Origin: Spirochaetia bacterium
GTDB taxonomy: Bacteria; Spirochaetota; Leptospiria; Turneriellales; JAOUOS01
Assembly (NCBI GenBank): GCA_029880265.1
Contig: JAOUOT010000014.1
Coordinates: 21,192-85,191, forward strand
Direction of reading: 5' to 3'
DNA: 64,000 nucleotides
Below are positions 8,560 to 17,390 of the stretch, piece by piece. Made by a program: the position numbers and the translations under genes. The notes beneath the pieces were generated by a model. That model was not told the DNA's origin and did not search any database. It was given only the letters and a program-made list of their open reading frames with translations. Every line of letters starts with the position of its first letter. The stretch's first letter is position 1.

Positions 8560-10464
8560 CTATATTTCTTCGTTTAATTGTTTTATGAAATTATCAACGC
8601 TTATAGAAGGGCTTGCGTTTTCGCCTCGTTTTCTTACGGCAATCAACTGTTCTTCCATTTCTTTATGACCTAATATTAAAGCATAATTTGCCTTTGACCG
8701 GTTCCATTCGCGAATCTTGTATCCGATTTTCTCGTTTCTGCTGTCGAGAAAGACCCGAAATTTGGCGGCTGTTAACTTTTCTTGAATCGATTTCGCGTAT
8801 TCGTCTATGGCAGAGCTGATCGTTAGAATGCTTATTTGTTCAGGACTCAGCCACAGGGGAAGTTTTCCGCCATAATGCTCAATGAGAATTCCCATGAAAC
8901 GCTCAAGAGAGCCTAAAATTGCCCTATGAACCATAACGGGCCTGTGTTTTTTGCCGTCGGCTCCCGTGTATTCTAAGTCAAAGCGCTCAGGCATTGAAAA
9001 ATCGACCTGTATGGTGCCGCATTGCCAGTTTCTTTCAAGGCAATCTTTGATGTTAAATTCAATCTTAGGACCGTAAAAAGCTCCTTCGCCTTCTTTTATA
9101 TCGTATTTAAGATTTATCTTTGTTAAAGATTCTTTCAATGATTCGGTGGCCCTGTTCCAAATTTCTTCAGAACCCATTGCTTTTTCGGGTCTGGTCGCGA
9201 TGTATATCTTTATATCTTCAAAGCCGAATTTTTTATACACGTCAATGGTAAATTGAATGATATCGGTAATTTCTTGGGTTAATTGTTCGCCAGTACAGTA
9301 AATATGCGCGTCGTCTTGTGTGAAAGCGCGAGCCCTGAAAAGTCCGTGCAGCACCCCCGATAATTCATGTCTATGTACGGTTCCTAGTTCGGCAAGTCGA
9401 AGGGGAAGGTCGCGGTAGCTTCTCATCTGACTTTTATAAATAATGTTTGAGCCGGGGCAGTTCATTGGTTTTATCGCAAACCCGCGATCGTCTATACTGG
9501 TAAAATACATATTTTCTTTAAAGTTTTCATAGTGTCCCGACTGAACCCATAATTCGTCTGAAAGCACGGCGGGCGTTTTAATCTCATGATATCCGCGATT
9601 TTTGCATTCATTACGTATGTAATCTGTCAGGCAGTTAAATAAAACCGAGCCTTTGGGGTGATAAAAAGGAAAACCGGGGCCTTCTTCATGAAAGCTGAAC
9701 AAATCAAGTTCTTTGCCTAATTTTCTATGATCTCTTTTTTTTGCCTCTTCGATTTTATGAATATATGCCTTTAATTCTTTTTCAGAGGGAAAGCTGATTC
9801 CGTAAATTCTTTGAAGTATGGGATTTTCGGGGTTGGCCTTCCAGTATGCGCCCGATATCGCCGTGAGTTTAAAAAAACCAAGCTTATTGGTAGATTGCAC
9901 ATGGGGGCCGCGGCAGAGATCCTGAAAATTGCCCTGCGTATAAATTGAGATATTTTCTGATTCGGGAATTTCAGATATGATTTCTACCTTGAAATCTTCT
10001 CCCATTTTTTTAAATTCTTCAATGGCCGCATTCCGCGGAAGTACTTTTCGCTCTATTGTATGCGCTTCGTCTTTTATTTTGCGCATTTCTTTTTCAATGG
10101 CCGGTAAATCTTCTTCGCTGATGGTTTCTTCAAGAAAAATATCATAATAAAAAAAACCGGGTCCCGATTTTATTACTGGCCCAATGGTTAGTTGGGCCTT
10201 CGGATAAATTCTTTTTACGGCCTGAGCCAAAAGGTGTGCGCTTGAGTGCCAGTAAATTTCTCGGCCCTCTTCTGATTCAAAATTTAATACCGTCAGTTCT
10301 CCCGCAGCTTCGGCTTTGCCGCTTAAGTCGTAAAGCGCGCCGTTTACTTTAACGGCGATAGCGCCTTTTACGATATCGGGATGGTTTTCTTTTAAAAGAT
10401 CAAAGTACGACTTTTGTTCGTCTGTTTGTACTTCTTTGTTGTTAGGAAGTTTTATTGTTTTCAT
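8560..10464 (-). CDS. thrS: Threonyl-tRNA synthetase
   Basis: This 634-residue class II synthetase charges tRNA-Thr. Its domains in order are an N-terminal TGS domain (MKTIKLPNNKEV to about 62), an editing domain with HSSAH at 73-77 and the CRGPHV segment, the catalytic core, and an anticodon-binding domain from about 535. Zinc-site residues are visible in KPMNCPG (Cys), DDAHIY (His) and VMVHRAILGS (His). Motif 2 appears as RHELSGVLHGLFRARAF. The residue after MNCPG is Ser, where His is usual; it is not a zinc ligand. The start is supported because the TGS domain begins right at the Met. No Shine-Dalgarno is present, because tRNA-Val ends only 7 nt upstream, so the processed message would be nearly leaderless. 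Confidence 0.97.
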   Translation of the reverse strand: MKTIKLPNNKEVQTDEQKSYFDLLKENHPDIVKGAIAVKVNGALYDLSGKAEAAGELTVLNFESEEGREIYWHSSAHLLAQAVKRIYPKAQLTIGPVIKSGPGFFYYDIFLEETISEEDLPAIEKEMRKIKDEAHTIERKVLPRNAAIEEFKKMGEDFKVEIISEIPESENISIYTQGNFQDLCRGPHVQSTNKLGFFKLTAISGAYWKANPENPILQRIYGISFPSEKELKAYIHKIEEAKKRDHRKLGKELDLFSFHEEGPGFPFYHPKGSVLFNCLTDYIRNECKNRGYHEIKTPAVLSDELWVQSGHYENFKENMYFTSIDDRGFAIKPMNCPGSNIIYKSQMRSYRDLPLRLAELGTVHRHELSGVLHGLFRARAFTQDDAHIYCTGEQLTQEITDIIQFTIDVYKKFGFEDIKIYIATRPEKAMGSEEIWNRATESLKESLTKINLKYDIKEGEGAFYGPKIEFNIKDCLERNWQCGTIQVDFSMPERFDLEYTGADGKKHRPVMVHRAILGSLERFMGILIEHYGGKLPLWLSPEQISILTISSAIDEYAKSIQEKLTAAKFRVFLDSRNEKIGYKIREWNRSKANYALILGHKEMEEQLIAVRKRGENASPSISVDNFIKQLNEEI

Positions 10465-10471
10465 ATTATTT

Positions 10472-10545
<74 letters not shown>

Positions 10546-10705
10546 CGTTTTTGCCGATACGGCCCCCTATTTTGCAGTTAATTTAGACAAGCAGAATTAA
10601 GCCATGATCAAGGCCACCGTATGATGAATTAGAAACAAAGCGTCAAGTTTGTTTTTGAAAAGAGGATGTTTGGCCGCAAATTTCGATTTCGCAAATTTTT
10701 AATAG

Positions 10706-10735
10706 TTGACGATTTGTTAAATGTTTTAATTTTAT
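10706..10735 (+). promoter_or_regulatory. Putative promoter of the Cys-rich/PTS IIA pair
   Basis: TTGACG (10706-10711) and TTTTAT (10730-10735) are 18 nt apart, about 46 nt before the ATG at 10782. The rest of the 236-bp gap 10546-10781 shows no gene. Confidence 0.45.
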
Positions 10736-10781
10736 CTTAAAGTAACCTCTGCGGAGAATATTCAACTGGAGATAAATAAGA

Positions 10782-11063
10782 ATGAAAGAAAAAGTATATT
10801 GCGCAAATTGTGAACATTGTATAGTTGTGAGAGTTTTTGAGCCCGATAATATAAAATATGTATTAAGAGTAAAATGTAATAAAAAAAGATGGGCAAAAAG
10901 ATCAGGCGAAGAAAAGCAATATAAATACTTTACCGTGGCCCGCAGAGTGCATACAGACTGTCCCGATTTCAGCCAAATGGGCGATCCGAATCCGTTTATT
11001 AAAAATCTAAGGCGCGAACTTCCCGTTAAAGACGAAATTTATACTTTGAAAGATTCAGAGTAA
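10782..11063 (+). CDS. Small Cys-rich protein, probable zinc binder
   Basis: I do not recognise this 93-residue protein. It starts MKEKVYCANCEHC and has further Cys residues in RVKCNK and TDCPDF, so a zinc site built from an N-terminal CxxC plus the later cysteines is plausible. It is basic in the middle (KKRWAKRSGEEK) and has no signal peptide. A GGAGA ribosome site precedes the ATG. The next gene, PTS IIA-like, starts 21 nt downstream with its own strong site, so the two probably form an operon and may act together. Function is unknown. Confidence 0.7.
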   Translation: MKEKVYCANCEHCIVVRVFEPDNIKYVLRVKCNKKRWAKRSGEEKQYKYFTVARRVHTDCPDFSQMGDPNPFIKNLRRELPVKDEIYTLKDSE

Positions 11064-11084
11064 GTTGAATAAAGGGGGAAGGTC

Positions 11085-11558
11085 ATGAGATTATCAGAAA
11101 TTCTCGCCCCCTCTTCAATAAAGCACGGATGGCCAAGTAACGTAAAGTCTCTAAAAAAAACGAAATGGTCGCTATTTGAGGCGATGATTGATCTTGCAAT
11201 TATAGAGTCAGATAAAAAAGATGAAACTTTAAAGCAGGTTAAAGAAAGAGAAAAATCTATGACGACTGGCATTGGCGAGGGCATTGCCATACCTCACGCC
11301 TCTCTTCATTTTCTACAGGAACCCGTCGGCAGTATGGTGATTTTGCCTGAAGGTCTTGACTTTGACTCTATCGATCAAAAAAAAGCGCAGTTTATACTCT
11401 TGATTTTATTGCCAAAAAAAGATTTTACCTCTCATATTCGAACCCTGGCTTCGGCTTCAAGGTTTTTACATAATAAAACGGTAAGAGAAATACTCATTGC
11501 CGAAAACGATTCTGAAAAAATCTATCAAGTAGTTTCTGAGTACGATAAAAAAACATAA
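11085..11558 (+). CDS. PTS system EIIA type-2 domain protein (PtsN-like)
   Basis: This 157-residue protein fits the fructose/nitrogen-type EIIA domain. The phosphorylatable His71 sits in TGIGEGIAIPHASL, the family signature. The C-terminal helix region (SRFLHNKTVREILIA) is also typical. There are no membrane domains and no sugar EIIB/EIIC genes nearby. A regulatory PtsN-like role (sensing phosphotransfer state rather than importing sugar) is therefore the better guess. It has a strong GGGGGAAGG ribosome site and follows the Cys-rich gene by 21 nt. It ends 16 nt before the convergent J-domain gene. Confidence 0.88.
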   Translation: MRLSEILAPSSIKHGWPSNVKSLKKTKWSLFEAMIDLAIIESDKKDETLKQVKEREKSMTTGIGEGIAIPHASLHFLQEPVGSMVILPEGLDFDSIDQKKAQFILLILLPKKDFTSHIRTLASASRFLHNKTVREILIAENDSEKIYQVVSEYDKKT

Positions 11559-11574
11559 AAATTAAAAGCTGTCG

Positions 11575-12123
11575 TTATTTGTTTGAATTTTTTATCCAAA
11601 CGTTGATGCTGGCTACTTTTTCAATAGCGTCAGATGTCCATATTCCGGCGGGATCTTTTTTAATAATTTTTGCGAGCAGGCTTTTACACTGAACCAGTTT
11701 TGTCAGAAGCGATTGATAATTTTCATCAGAAACGCTTAAATTTACTTGTTTTACTTTTTCAAAATAATCTTCTAAAGCCTCTGAATAAATAATCGACGCT
11801 CTTTTATAAAGAAGATAAACTGCGTCAGAGACCGGCTTTTTTATAGATTGTAAATCTTCTTTTTTCGGCTCTCTTTTAGAGTTAAAAACAGAAAATATTT
11901 GGGGATTAGTATCTAAAGCTTTTATAAGGATGTCGTATGATTTCTTAAGATTTAAAAAATCTTCTTTGGCCCCTTTCTTATCGGGATGAAGACGAAAAGC
12001 AAGTTCATGATATCTTTTTTTTAATGTTTGAGAAGTAATCATAAAATTATTGCTTGAGGGAAAAATATCCATACATAGCATAGCTTCTTTGACAGATTGC
12101 AGATTTTCTTTTGAAAATAACAT
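11575..12123 (-). CDS. J-domain protein
   Basis: This 182-residue protein has a DnaJ-type J domain near residues 30-70, with the essential HPD tripeptide at 46-48 (FRLHPDKKG) and the following helix DFLNLKKSYDILIKAL. The C-terminal 110 residues are helical and unrelated to the zinc-finger or substrate domains of DnaJ. It is therefore a specialised co-chaperone that would stimulate an Hsp70 for a particular client. No signal peptide or membrane segment is seen. It has no obvious ribosome site. It is divergent from gspK and convergent with the PTS IIA gene. The client is unknown. Confidence 0.8.
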   Translation of the reverse strand: MLFSKENLQSVKEAMLCMDIFPSSNNFMITSQTLKKRYHELAFRLHPDKKGAKEDFLNLKKSYDILIKALDTNPQIFSVFNSKREPKKEDLQSIKKPVSDAVYLLYKRASIIYSEALEDYFEKVKQVNLSVSDENYQSLLTKLVQCKSLLAKIIKKDPAGIWTSDAIEKVASINVWIKNSNK

Positions 12124-12329
12124 GTTTTTTTTTATAAATTTGCGGGAACCTTTTTTCGCTTAATCGAATATAAAAATAAACTAAAGAAGAGGGTCAAACT
12201 TTTTTTTATAGACATTCGGCGCCGCAGAAAAAATAAGTACATTAATGTTCGTTTCGTAAAAAAATAACAAAATTGAGGTTGAATATAAATATGGCGGCAG
12301 ACTTAGAATTTCTTATATAATATTCAATT

Positions 12330-13391
12330 ATGAAAACAGGCGCAAGTAAAAGAAAAAAAGGTTTTTTAGTCTTAACGTTGACGGTGACCATGATATTACT
12401 TATTTTTCAGGCCGCCATACCTTTTTGGGGGGCGGCAAAAGACGAATATTATACGGTCTCTTATGAAGCCGAATATACAAAAGCCAGATATTTGGCTCAA
12501 AGCGGTCTTGAAATGGCCTTGAAGCTGTTAAAAAGTATTCCTACAAATATTCTTTATGATTACGGCATTATGAGCGGCTATCCCATAGGCCCTATACCGC
12601 TTATTGGCGAAGCTGCTTTTACTTTTCAAATTGAAGAAGCGGGCGGTAAAATTAACCTGAACTATCTGGTAAATTCGTTTGACGACAGCGCCAATTCAAA
12701 AATATTAGGAGCGCTTAATGGCTTGTCAGAAAAATTAAATATTCCTCCCGATAAATGGGAAGCGGTTATCGACTGGATAGACGAAAATAACGATAAAAGC
12801 CCCGGGGGCTATGAGAAAGACGATTATTTAATGATGCAGCCCGCGAGAAGAATCAAAAACGGAAAAATGCATTCCATTGACGAGCTGCTGCTGATTTCGG
12901 GTTTTGACCAAAGAATTATTTATGAAGACTTAAGAACAGAGCAAGAAAAAGAATTTTATTCCGATAGTTTTTTTACAGAAGAAGAAAAAGAAGCCGTTAC
13001 AGATGAAGATTATAAATTAATCAACAATATAACCGTCGATATGCCCGTAAATCCGTCTTTATCAGGGGGGTGGTCAAAAATAAACGTAAACTCTGCGCCT
13101 TATCATGTTCTATTATCCCTTTCGTCTTATATGACGTCTGATGCCGCAAAAGAAATTATCATGAAAAGAAACGAAAAAAGGTTTAAAAACATCAATGAAT
13201 TATCGGCTCTGCCGAGTTTAAAGATAAATACTTCGGGTGCGCTGACTCTTTTTCATGAAATAAAAGATTTACTGACCACTAAAGATATATTATATAAGAT
13301 AGTTGTCAAAGCGTCTCTGGAATCGCAAGTTGCGCAGGTTGTGGGGTATTATGACCCGCAGGCAAAAAAATTATCAACATATTTTGAATAA
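12330..13391 (+). CDS. gspK: Type II secretion minor pseudopilin GspK
   Basis: This 353-residue protein has a type IV prepilin-like leader. The basic KRKKKG precedes the hydrophobic FLVLTLTVTMILLIF helix, with predicted prepilin-peptidase cleavage after the Gly. GspK proteins typically lack Glu5, as here. The body contains two helix-hairpin-helix-like SAM segments (WEAVIDWIDENNDKSPGG, and SKINVNSAPYHVLLSL with NINELSALPSL) typical of GspK. GspK caps the pseudopilus tip with GspI and GspJ, which are not in this window. No Shine-Dalgarno is visible, and a TATAAT at 12316-12321 lies only 8 nt before the ATG. It is first in the gspKLMN-dtxR operon, 2 nt before gspL. Confidence 0.88.
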   Translation: MKTGASKRKKGFLVLTLTVTMILLIFQAAIPFWGAAKDEYYTVSYEAEYTKARYLAQSGLEMALKLLKSIPTNILYDYGIMSGYPIGPIPLIGEAAFTFQIEEAGGKINLNYLVNSFDDSANSKILGALNGLSEKLNIPPDKWEAVIDWIDENNDKSPGGYEKDDYLMMQPARRIKNGKMHSIDELLLISGFDQRIIYEDLRTEQEKEFYSDSFFTEEEKEAVTDEDYKLINNITVDMPVNPSLSGGWSKINVNSAPYHVLLSLSSYMTSDAAKEIIMKRNEKRFKNINELSALPSLKINTSGALTLFHEIKDLLTTKDILYKIVVKASLESQVAQVVGYYDPQAKKLSTYFE

Positions 13392-13393
13392 AG

Positions 13394-14992
13394 ATGTCTA
13401 GAAATCCGGTAATATTAGAAATTAGCCATAAGAAAGTAAAGGGCATTGCCTATCGCTCTGGGGTAAAAGGCAAAACATTTCTTGAATCAAATTCGCAATT
13501 TTTTTCAAGCAAAGATAACGCTATTCGAACCGAAGAAATTATTGGTTTTATTAAAGACAACTATCCTGAAAACGGGGGTATTTATTTGAATTTGCCCGCC
13601 GAAAATATGTTCTTTCGAGAAATATCTCTGCCGTTTATTGAAAGAAAAAAAATAAAAGAGATTCTGCCTTTTGAGTTAGAGTCGATGATATCTTATGAAC
13701 TTGACGAAATTGTATTTGATTATTACGCTAACTTAAATCTTGAAAATAACAGTACCGACGTTTTGATTGTAGGCAGTTTAAAAGCGCCGCTTTTGCCGTA
13801 TATTAATCTGTTTAAGCAAAATAATTTTCAATTAAAAGGCATTTACGCCCCACATGACGCTTTGTTTCACTTGTTTCCTTATACAGGCGAAAGAGCCGGG
13901 GTTTTAATACATGTATCTTCGCTAATGAGTTATTTGGTTGTTATTGAAGATAACAGGTGGGTGTATTCAAGAATTTTGCCTATCGGTTATGATATTCTGG
14001 TCAGCTGGCTGGCTCAAAAATGGAAAAAAACAAAGACAGAAAGCGAAAATCTGCTTTTAAGTCTGCCTAAAGGCGAAGAAGAAACTCTTGACTTTGATTT
14101 TTATAAAAAACATTTTCAGGTGAGCCGTCCGCAGGCAAAACTTTTTATTCAGACAATTCAAGAGTTTGGCGAAGATCTGGCTCGCGAAATTTCTTCAAGC
14201 GAAAAAAATATTCGTTCAAAAACAAAAACTAAGCCCGATACCATGCCCATATACTTAAACAGCGAATTAAAAAATCAAACCTTTTTAGAAGATATAATAT
14301 CAAGAAAATTAAAAAAAGAGGTTCTTCCGTTTCCTGTCGAGAAAACTCCGGTTTCTATTTTTTCTAGGGACTATTCTGTGGCGGTAGGGGCCGGCATTGC
14401 GCAGTCGTCTTCAAAAAGAATGAATTTCTTATCGGGAAATCTTAAAAAAGAAAGCATGGTCGAAAATAAAAAAAGCATGGGGGTTATCTTAAGCGCCGCG
14501 TTGGGAATTTTCTTCTTTATGGCCTCGGTATTTCTAGAGTATCGACAAAAAGCGTCTCTTATTGACGAATTAAGAGAAAAGCAGATTGGCGCGTTTAAAG
14601 AATATTTTAAAGGCAAAACCCCCGATATTAACAGATCGCTTTTGGCGCAGGCAAAAGAAATTGTCGAAAAAGAAAAACTTAATACAGAGATATTAAAAAA
14701 AATATACGAAAATATACCCGTATCACAGATTCTTTTTGAATTGCATCAATTAATACCCTCTGAAAAAAATATTGAAATTGAAAATATAAACTACGACGGT
14801 AAAACGCTTAGACTAATGGGGACCATCGCCGATTTTGAATCATTAAATTTATTTGAAACGACACTAAGAGAATCTGAAAAATATAACAAGGTTGAATCAA
14901 GCAAAAGATCTTTGCCCGCCGGCAAGGGCACAAATACCGTGAAATTTACCCTTACCCTTGAGCCTAAAAAAGAATCAAAGGAACAAACCTAG
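13394..14992 (+). CDS. gspL: Type II secretion protein GspL / PilM-like
   Basis: This 532-residue protein has a large cytoplasmic actin-like domain. It opens with PVILEISHKKVKGIAY and includes INLPAENMFFREISLPF and ELESMISYEL, typical of PilM/GspL proteins. One transmembrane helix follows near residues 357-378 (GVILSAALGIFFFMASVFL). A periplasmic coiled-coil and ferredoxin-like C-terminus completes the GspL plan. It links the GspE ATPase to the inner-membrane platform; GspE is not encoded nearby. It starts 2 nt after gspK, and gspM begins 1 nt after its stop, so translation is coupled. Confidence 0.85.
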   Translation: MSRNPVILEISHKKVKGIAYRSGVKGKTFLESNSQFFSSKDNAIRTEEIIGFIKDNYPENGGIYLNLPAENMFFREISLPFIERKKIKEILPFELESMISYELDEIVFDYYANLNLENNSTDVLIVGSLKAPLLPYINLFKQNNFQLKGIYAPHDALFHLFPYTGERAGVLIHVSSLMSYLVVIEDNRWVYSRILPIGYDILVSWLAQKWKKTKTESENLLLSLPKGEEETLDFDFYKKHFQVSRPQAKLFIQTIQEFGEDLAREISSSEKNIRSKTKTKPDTMPIYLNSELKNQTFLEDIISRKLKKEVLPFPVEKTPVSIFSRDYSVAVGAGIAQSSSKRMNFLSGNLKKESMVENKKSMGVILSAALGIFFFMASVFLEYRQKASLIDELREKQIGAFKEYFKGKTPDINRSLLAQAKEIVEKEKLNTEILKKIYENIPVSQILFELHQLIPSEKNIEIENINYDGKTLRLMGTIADFESLNLFETTLRESEKYNKVESSKRSLPAGKGTNTVKFTLTLEPKKESKEQT

Positions 14993-14993
14993 A

Positions 14994-15494
14994 ATGGAAA
15001 TTACCGCAAGAGAGAAAATATTCTTATCGGTAGGAGCCGTATTTATAATATTAATTATAAGTTTTTGGGGTCTTAAGTCTCTTCGAGAGCAGGTTTTTAA
15101 TATAGACGTAAAAATTGACGAGCTTAGGCAGGAACAAAAAGACATAGAAGAGTATGGCGAAGAATATGAAAAACTACAGAGCTTAAAAAGCGGCGCTCCC
15201 GAAAATATTGATAAGATGCTGCCCGATATCGACAGAATTCTTTTAAGCCTGAATTTAAAGGCAACCTCGTCTATTAGCACGTCAGATTCTATTGTTGAAA
15301 AACGTTATATTAAAAGACAGGCCAATATCTCTTTTCGAGATTCTTTGGCCGAACCGGTTATGCAGTTTATTAAACAGATAGAAAGCGACCCTTCGTCTAT
15401 GTATACGGTAGAAAATTTTTCGGCAAGAAAGTTGACAAGAAAACCCGGATATTATTATTTTACAATAAAAGTAATTGGTTACAGCAAAAAATGA
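14994..15494 (+). CDS. gspM: Type II secretion protein GspM
   Basis: I place the start at the ATG 1 nt after the gspL stop, giving 166 residues (MEITAREKIFLSVGAVF). An in-frame TTG at 14958 would add a 12-residue hydrophilic tail overlapping gspL and is less likely. An AAAGGA site lies about 12 nt upstream of the chosen ATG. The protein has one N-terminal transmembrane helix (about 8-27), a short coiled coil rich in E and K, and a ferredoxin-like C-terminal domain. This is the GspM plan, and GspM partners GspL. Its stop overlaps the gspN start as ATGA. Confidence 0.82.
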   Translation: MEITAREKIFLSVGAVFIILIISFWGLKSLREQVFNIDVKIDELRQEQKDIEEYGEEYEKLQSLKSGAPENIDKMLPDIDRILLSLNLKATSSISTSDSIVEKRYIKRQANISFRDSLAEPVMQFIKQIESDPSSMYTVENFSARKLTRKPGYYYFTIKVIGYSKK

Positions 15495-16399
15495 TAAACG
15501 AAAATAAAACAGAAGAAAGTTTAGACGAGATAATTGAGCCCGTTTTATTTCAACCGGTTCTAGAAGAACTCGACGAAGCTGAAGCGACTGAAGCTCCGCC
15601 ATGGCGAAAAAAAGTAGGCCCTATAACCGCTGGCTTATTCAGTTTTTTTCTCGGCGTTCTTTATTTTCTTCCTCTTGAGAGTTTGGCAAGAGAAGCTTTA
15701 AAGACGGTTAATAAGTCTGGTACAGAAATCAGCGTAGGCGATATTTCTCTTTCATTTTCAGGAAATATAAGCATGAAAGATTTTCAAATGCCTATTGACG
15801 AAAAACAAAGCGATAACGACTTAAAAATAAAAAATATATCGGGCAATTTATCGGTATTTTCTCTTCTGTTTTCTGACCTTCTTATGTTTCAAACAGAAAT
15901 TAGCGGTTTAGAATTATCGGCCGCTCCCGTTGAAATAAAGGGCGGTACCTGGCAAATTGAAAACAATATTGAAAATATTAAAAAGAAAAAAGATTTCTGG
16001 AAGGGCGGCTTAAAGATAACAGGCTCGCAAGTTCAGGTTTATTATAATGAAGAACTTCCCGTGATCTCTGAAAAGCTTGCCGTATTGGTCGATAAAATAA
16101 TCATTGAAGGCGATTTGAAAGATAATACCTTTTATATTACGAACGCCCAAATTGAAAGCTCTGATTTTAACGCCGATATTACGGGCAATATAAGACTCAT
16201 GAAACAGGCGATATTAAATGCGCTTTTAACGATTCTTCCTAAAGACCCATTTTACGAAAGATATAAGCAAATGGGACTAAAAGAAATGATAACATCAATG
16301 GGATTTATGAACGCCGACGGGAAAATACAAATTAATCTTTCGGGTAATTTAAGCAACCCCAGACCCGTCGTTAAAAAAGCTTCGTCGACGGCAAAATAA
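15491..16399 (+). CDS. gspN: Type II secretion protein GspN
   Basis: This 302-residue protein begins at an ATG overlapping the gspM stop. A 45-residue acidic cytoplasmic stretch precedes a single transmembrane helix near residues 46-62 (TAGLFSFFLGVLYFLPL). The periplasmic body is beta-rich and AsmA-like (ISVGDISLSFSGNIS, LKITGSQVQVYY), and ends with GKIQINLSGNLSNPRPV, a phrase common in GspN proteins. GspN is an accessory part of some type II systems. Only K, L, M and N are here; C to J must lie elsewhere. The call rests on context plus fold pattern. Confidence 0.8.
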   Translation: MINENKTEESLDEIIEPVLFQPVLEELDEAEATEAPPWRKKVGPITAGLFSFFLGVLYFLPLESLAREALKTVNKSGTEISVGDISLSFSGNISMKDFQMPIDEKQSDNDLKIKNISGNLSVFSLLFSDLLMFQTEISGLELSAAPVEIKGGTWQIENNIENIKKKKDFWKGGLKITGSQVQVYYNEELPVISEKLAVLVDKIIIEGDLKDNTFYITNAQIESSDFNADITGNIRLMKQAILNALLTILPKDPFYERYKQMGLKEMITSMGFMNADGKIQINLSGNLSNPRPVVKKASSTAK

Positions 16400-16401
16400 G
16401 C

Positions 16402-17070
16402 ATGCAAAAGCATGACAAAAGAAAACTAAATGTAGATCATATATTAGGTCAAATTTATATTTTGCTTGAAAAGCAAAAAGAAAAAGACGGAGTTCTTTTA
16501 AGTAAACTTATTTCGGTCATACATGAAAAAGACGAATTTGCCACCGTTATTGAAGAAATTTATGAAAGAAAATTCGCTAAAAAAAACCAGAATAAAGTCA
16601 AGCTAACGTCAAAAGGCGTTAAAAAAGCCGAAGCGGTTGTAAGAGCTTTTAGGCTTGGCATGCGTTTTATGACAGATGTACTCGGTATATCGGTAAAAAA
16701 TGCCGAAAAAGCCGCAGATTTAATGGAGCATCTTGTAGAAACTGAAACTCTTGACGCTTTATGCACTTTCATGGGACATCCTGCTTCTTCACCCGCAGGC
16801 GAAAAGATGCCTTCAGGAGATTGCTGCCGCCGAAAACTAACTTCGGTTCAGCCGTTAAGCGTAAAATTGACGGCGCTGCAGCCGGGCGAGAAGGCTCTTG
16901 TCAAATATATTCAAAATCCCGAGAGTTTTTTATCAAACATGGGAGTAATTCCCGGAGAAACGATTAAACTTCTTGAAAAAAGGCCCTCCGCCGTTATAGA
17001 AGTAGGCAGCACAACTCTGGCTCTTGATAAAAAAGCGGCCGAGCATATTTATGTGAAGCCCATTAAATAA
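16402..17070 (+). CDS. DtxR/MntR-type metal-dependent regulator with FeoA-like domain
   Basis: This 222-residue protein has three parts. The N-terminal winged helix ends VKLTSKGVKKAEAVVRAFRLG. The dimerisation helix contains KAADLMEHLVE, whose E-H pair matches DtxR metal ligands, and is followed by CTFMGHPASSP and a GDCC motif. A C-terminal SH3-like FeoA domain (LTALQPGEKALVKYI to the end) completes it. DtxR proteins repress iron or manganese genes when metal-loaded. The DNA-recognition helix is divergent, and the CTFMGHP...GDCC stretch could bind extra metal. It starts 2 nt after gspN with no ribosome site of its own, so it looks translationally coupled to the secretion operon. The target genes are unknown. 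Confidence 0.78.
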   Translation: MQKHDKRKLNVDHILGQIYILLEKQKEKDGVLLSKLISVIHEKDEFATVIEEIYERKFAKKNQNKVKLTSKGVKKAEAVVRAFRLGMRFMTDVLGISVKNAEKAADLMEHLVETETLDALCTFMGHPASSPAGEKMPSGDCCRRKLTSVQPLSVKLTALQPGEKALVKYIQNPESFLSNMGVIPGETIKLLEKRPSAVIEVGSTTLALDKKAAEHIYVKPIK

Positions 17071-17107
17071 ACTAAACGTAAAAAGACTAGAGTAAATACA
17101 TTTTTTA

Positions 17108-17136
17108 TTGACGGCGGGTGTTAAAAATATTTTATG
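17108..17136 (+). promoter_or_regulatory. Putative promoter of tRNA-Lys/tRNA-Glu
   Basis: TTGACG (17108-17113) and TTTATG (17131-17136) are separated by 17 nt and end 9 nt before the tRNA-Lys 5' end, the expected place for a tRNA promoter. Confidence 0.5.
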
Positions 17137-17145
17137 CATTTCAGC

Positions 17146-17218
17146 GAGGCGCTAGCTCAGACGGTAGAGCAACTGCCTTTTAAGCAGTGGGTCCCGGGTT
17201 CGATCCCCGGGCGCCTCA
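17146..17218 (+). tRNA. tRNA-Lys (anticodon TTT)
   Basis: A full 73-nt cloverleaf: acceptor GAGGCGC/GCGCCTC, D stem GCTC/GAGC, anticodon stem ACTGC/GCAGT with loop CTTTTAA, T stem CCGGG/CCCGG with TTCGATC, and discriminator A. The CCA end is not encoded. Confidence 0.97.
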
Positions 17219-17264
17219 AATCTGCAGATCATACCGTCTCTGCAGGTAACAGTAAAAAGACATT

Positions 17265-17336
17265 GTCCCCTTCGTCTAGTGGTTAGGACTCGGGATTTTC
17301 ATTCCCGCAACAGGGGTTCGACTCCCCTAGGGGACG
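17265..17336 (+). tRNA. tRNA-Glu (anticodon TTC)
   Basis: A 72-nt cloverleaf: acceptor GTCCCCT/AGGGGAC, D stem GTCT/GGAC, anticodon stem CGGGA/TCCCG with loop TTTTCAT, T arm AGGGG-TTCGACT-CCCCT, and discriminator G. It follows tRNA-Lys by 46 nt in the same unit and is followed at once by a terminator. Confidence 0.97.
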
Positions 17337-17341
17337 CAGTT

Positions 17342-17372
17342 AAAAAGGGAGGCCTTGTGCCTCCCTTTTTTT
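17342..17372 (+). terminator. Intrinsic terminator of the tRNA unit
   Basis: GGGAGGC (17347-17353), loop CTTGT, GCCTCCC (17359-17365) and seven T residues, 6 nt after tRNA-Glu. It is preceded by an A run, so it may also work on the other strand. Confidence 0.9.
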
Positions 17373-17390
17373 ATGTCTCTGGGGTGTCGA

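Noticed and set aside
14958..14993. TTG start for gspM within gspL
   Set aside because: The extension is hydrophilic and overlaps gspL, while an ATG immediately after the gspL stop fits operon coupling and the normal N-terminus.
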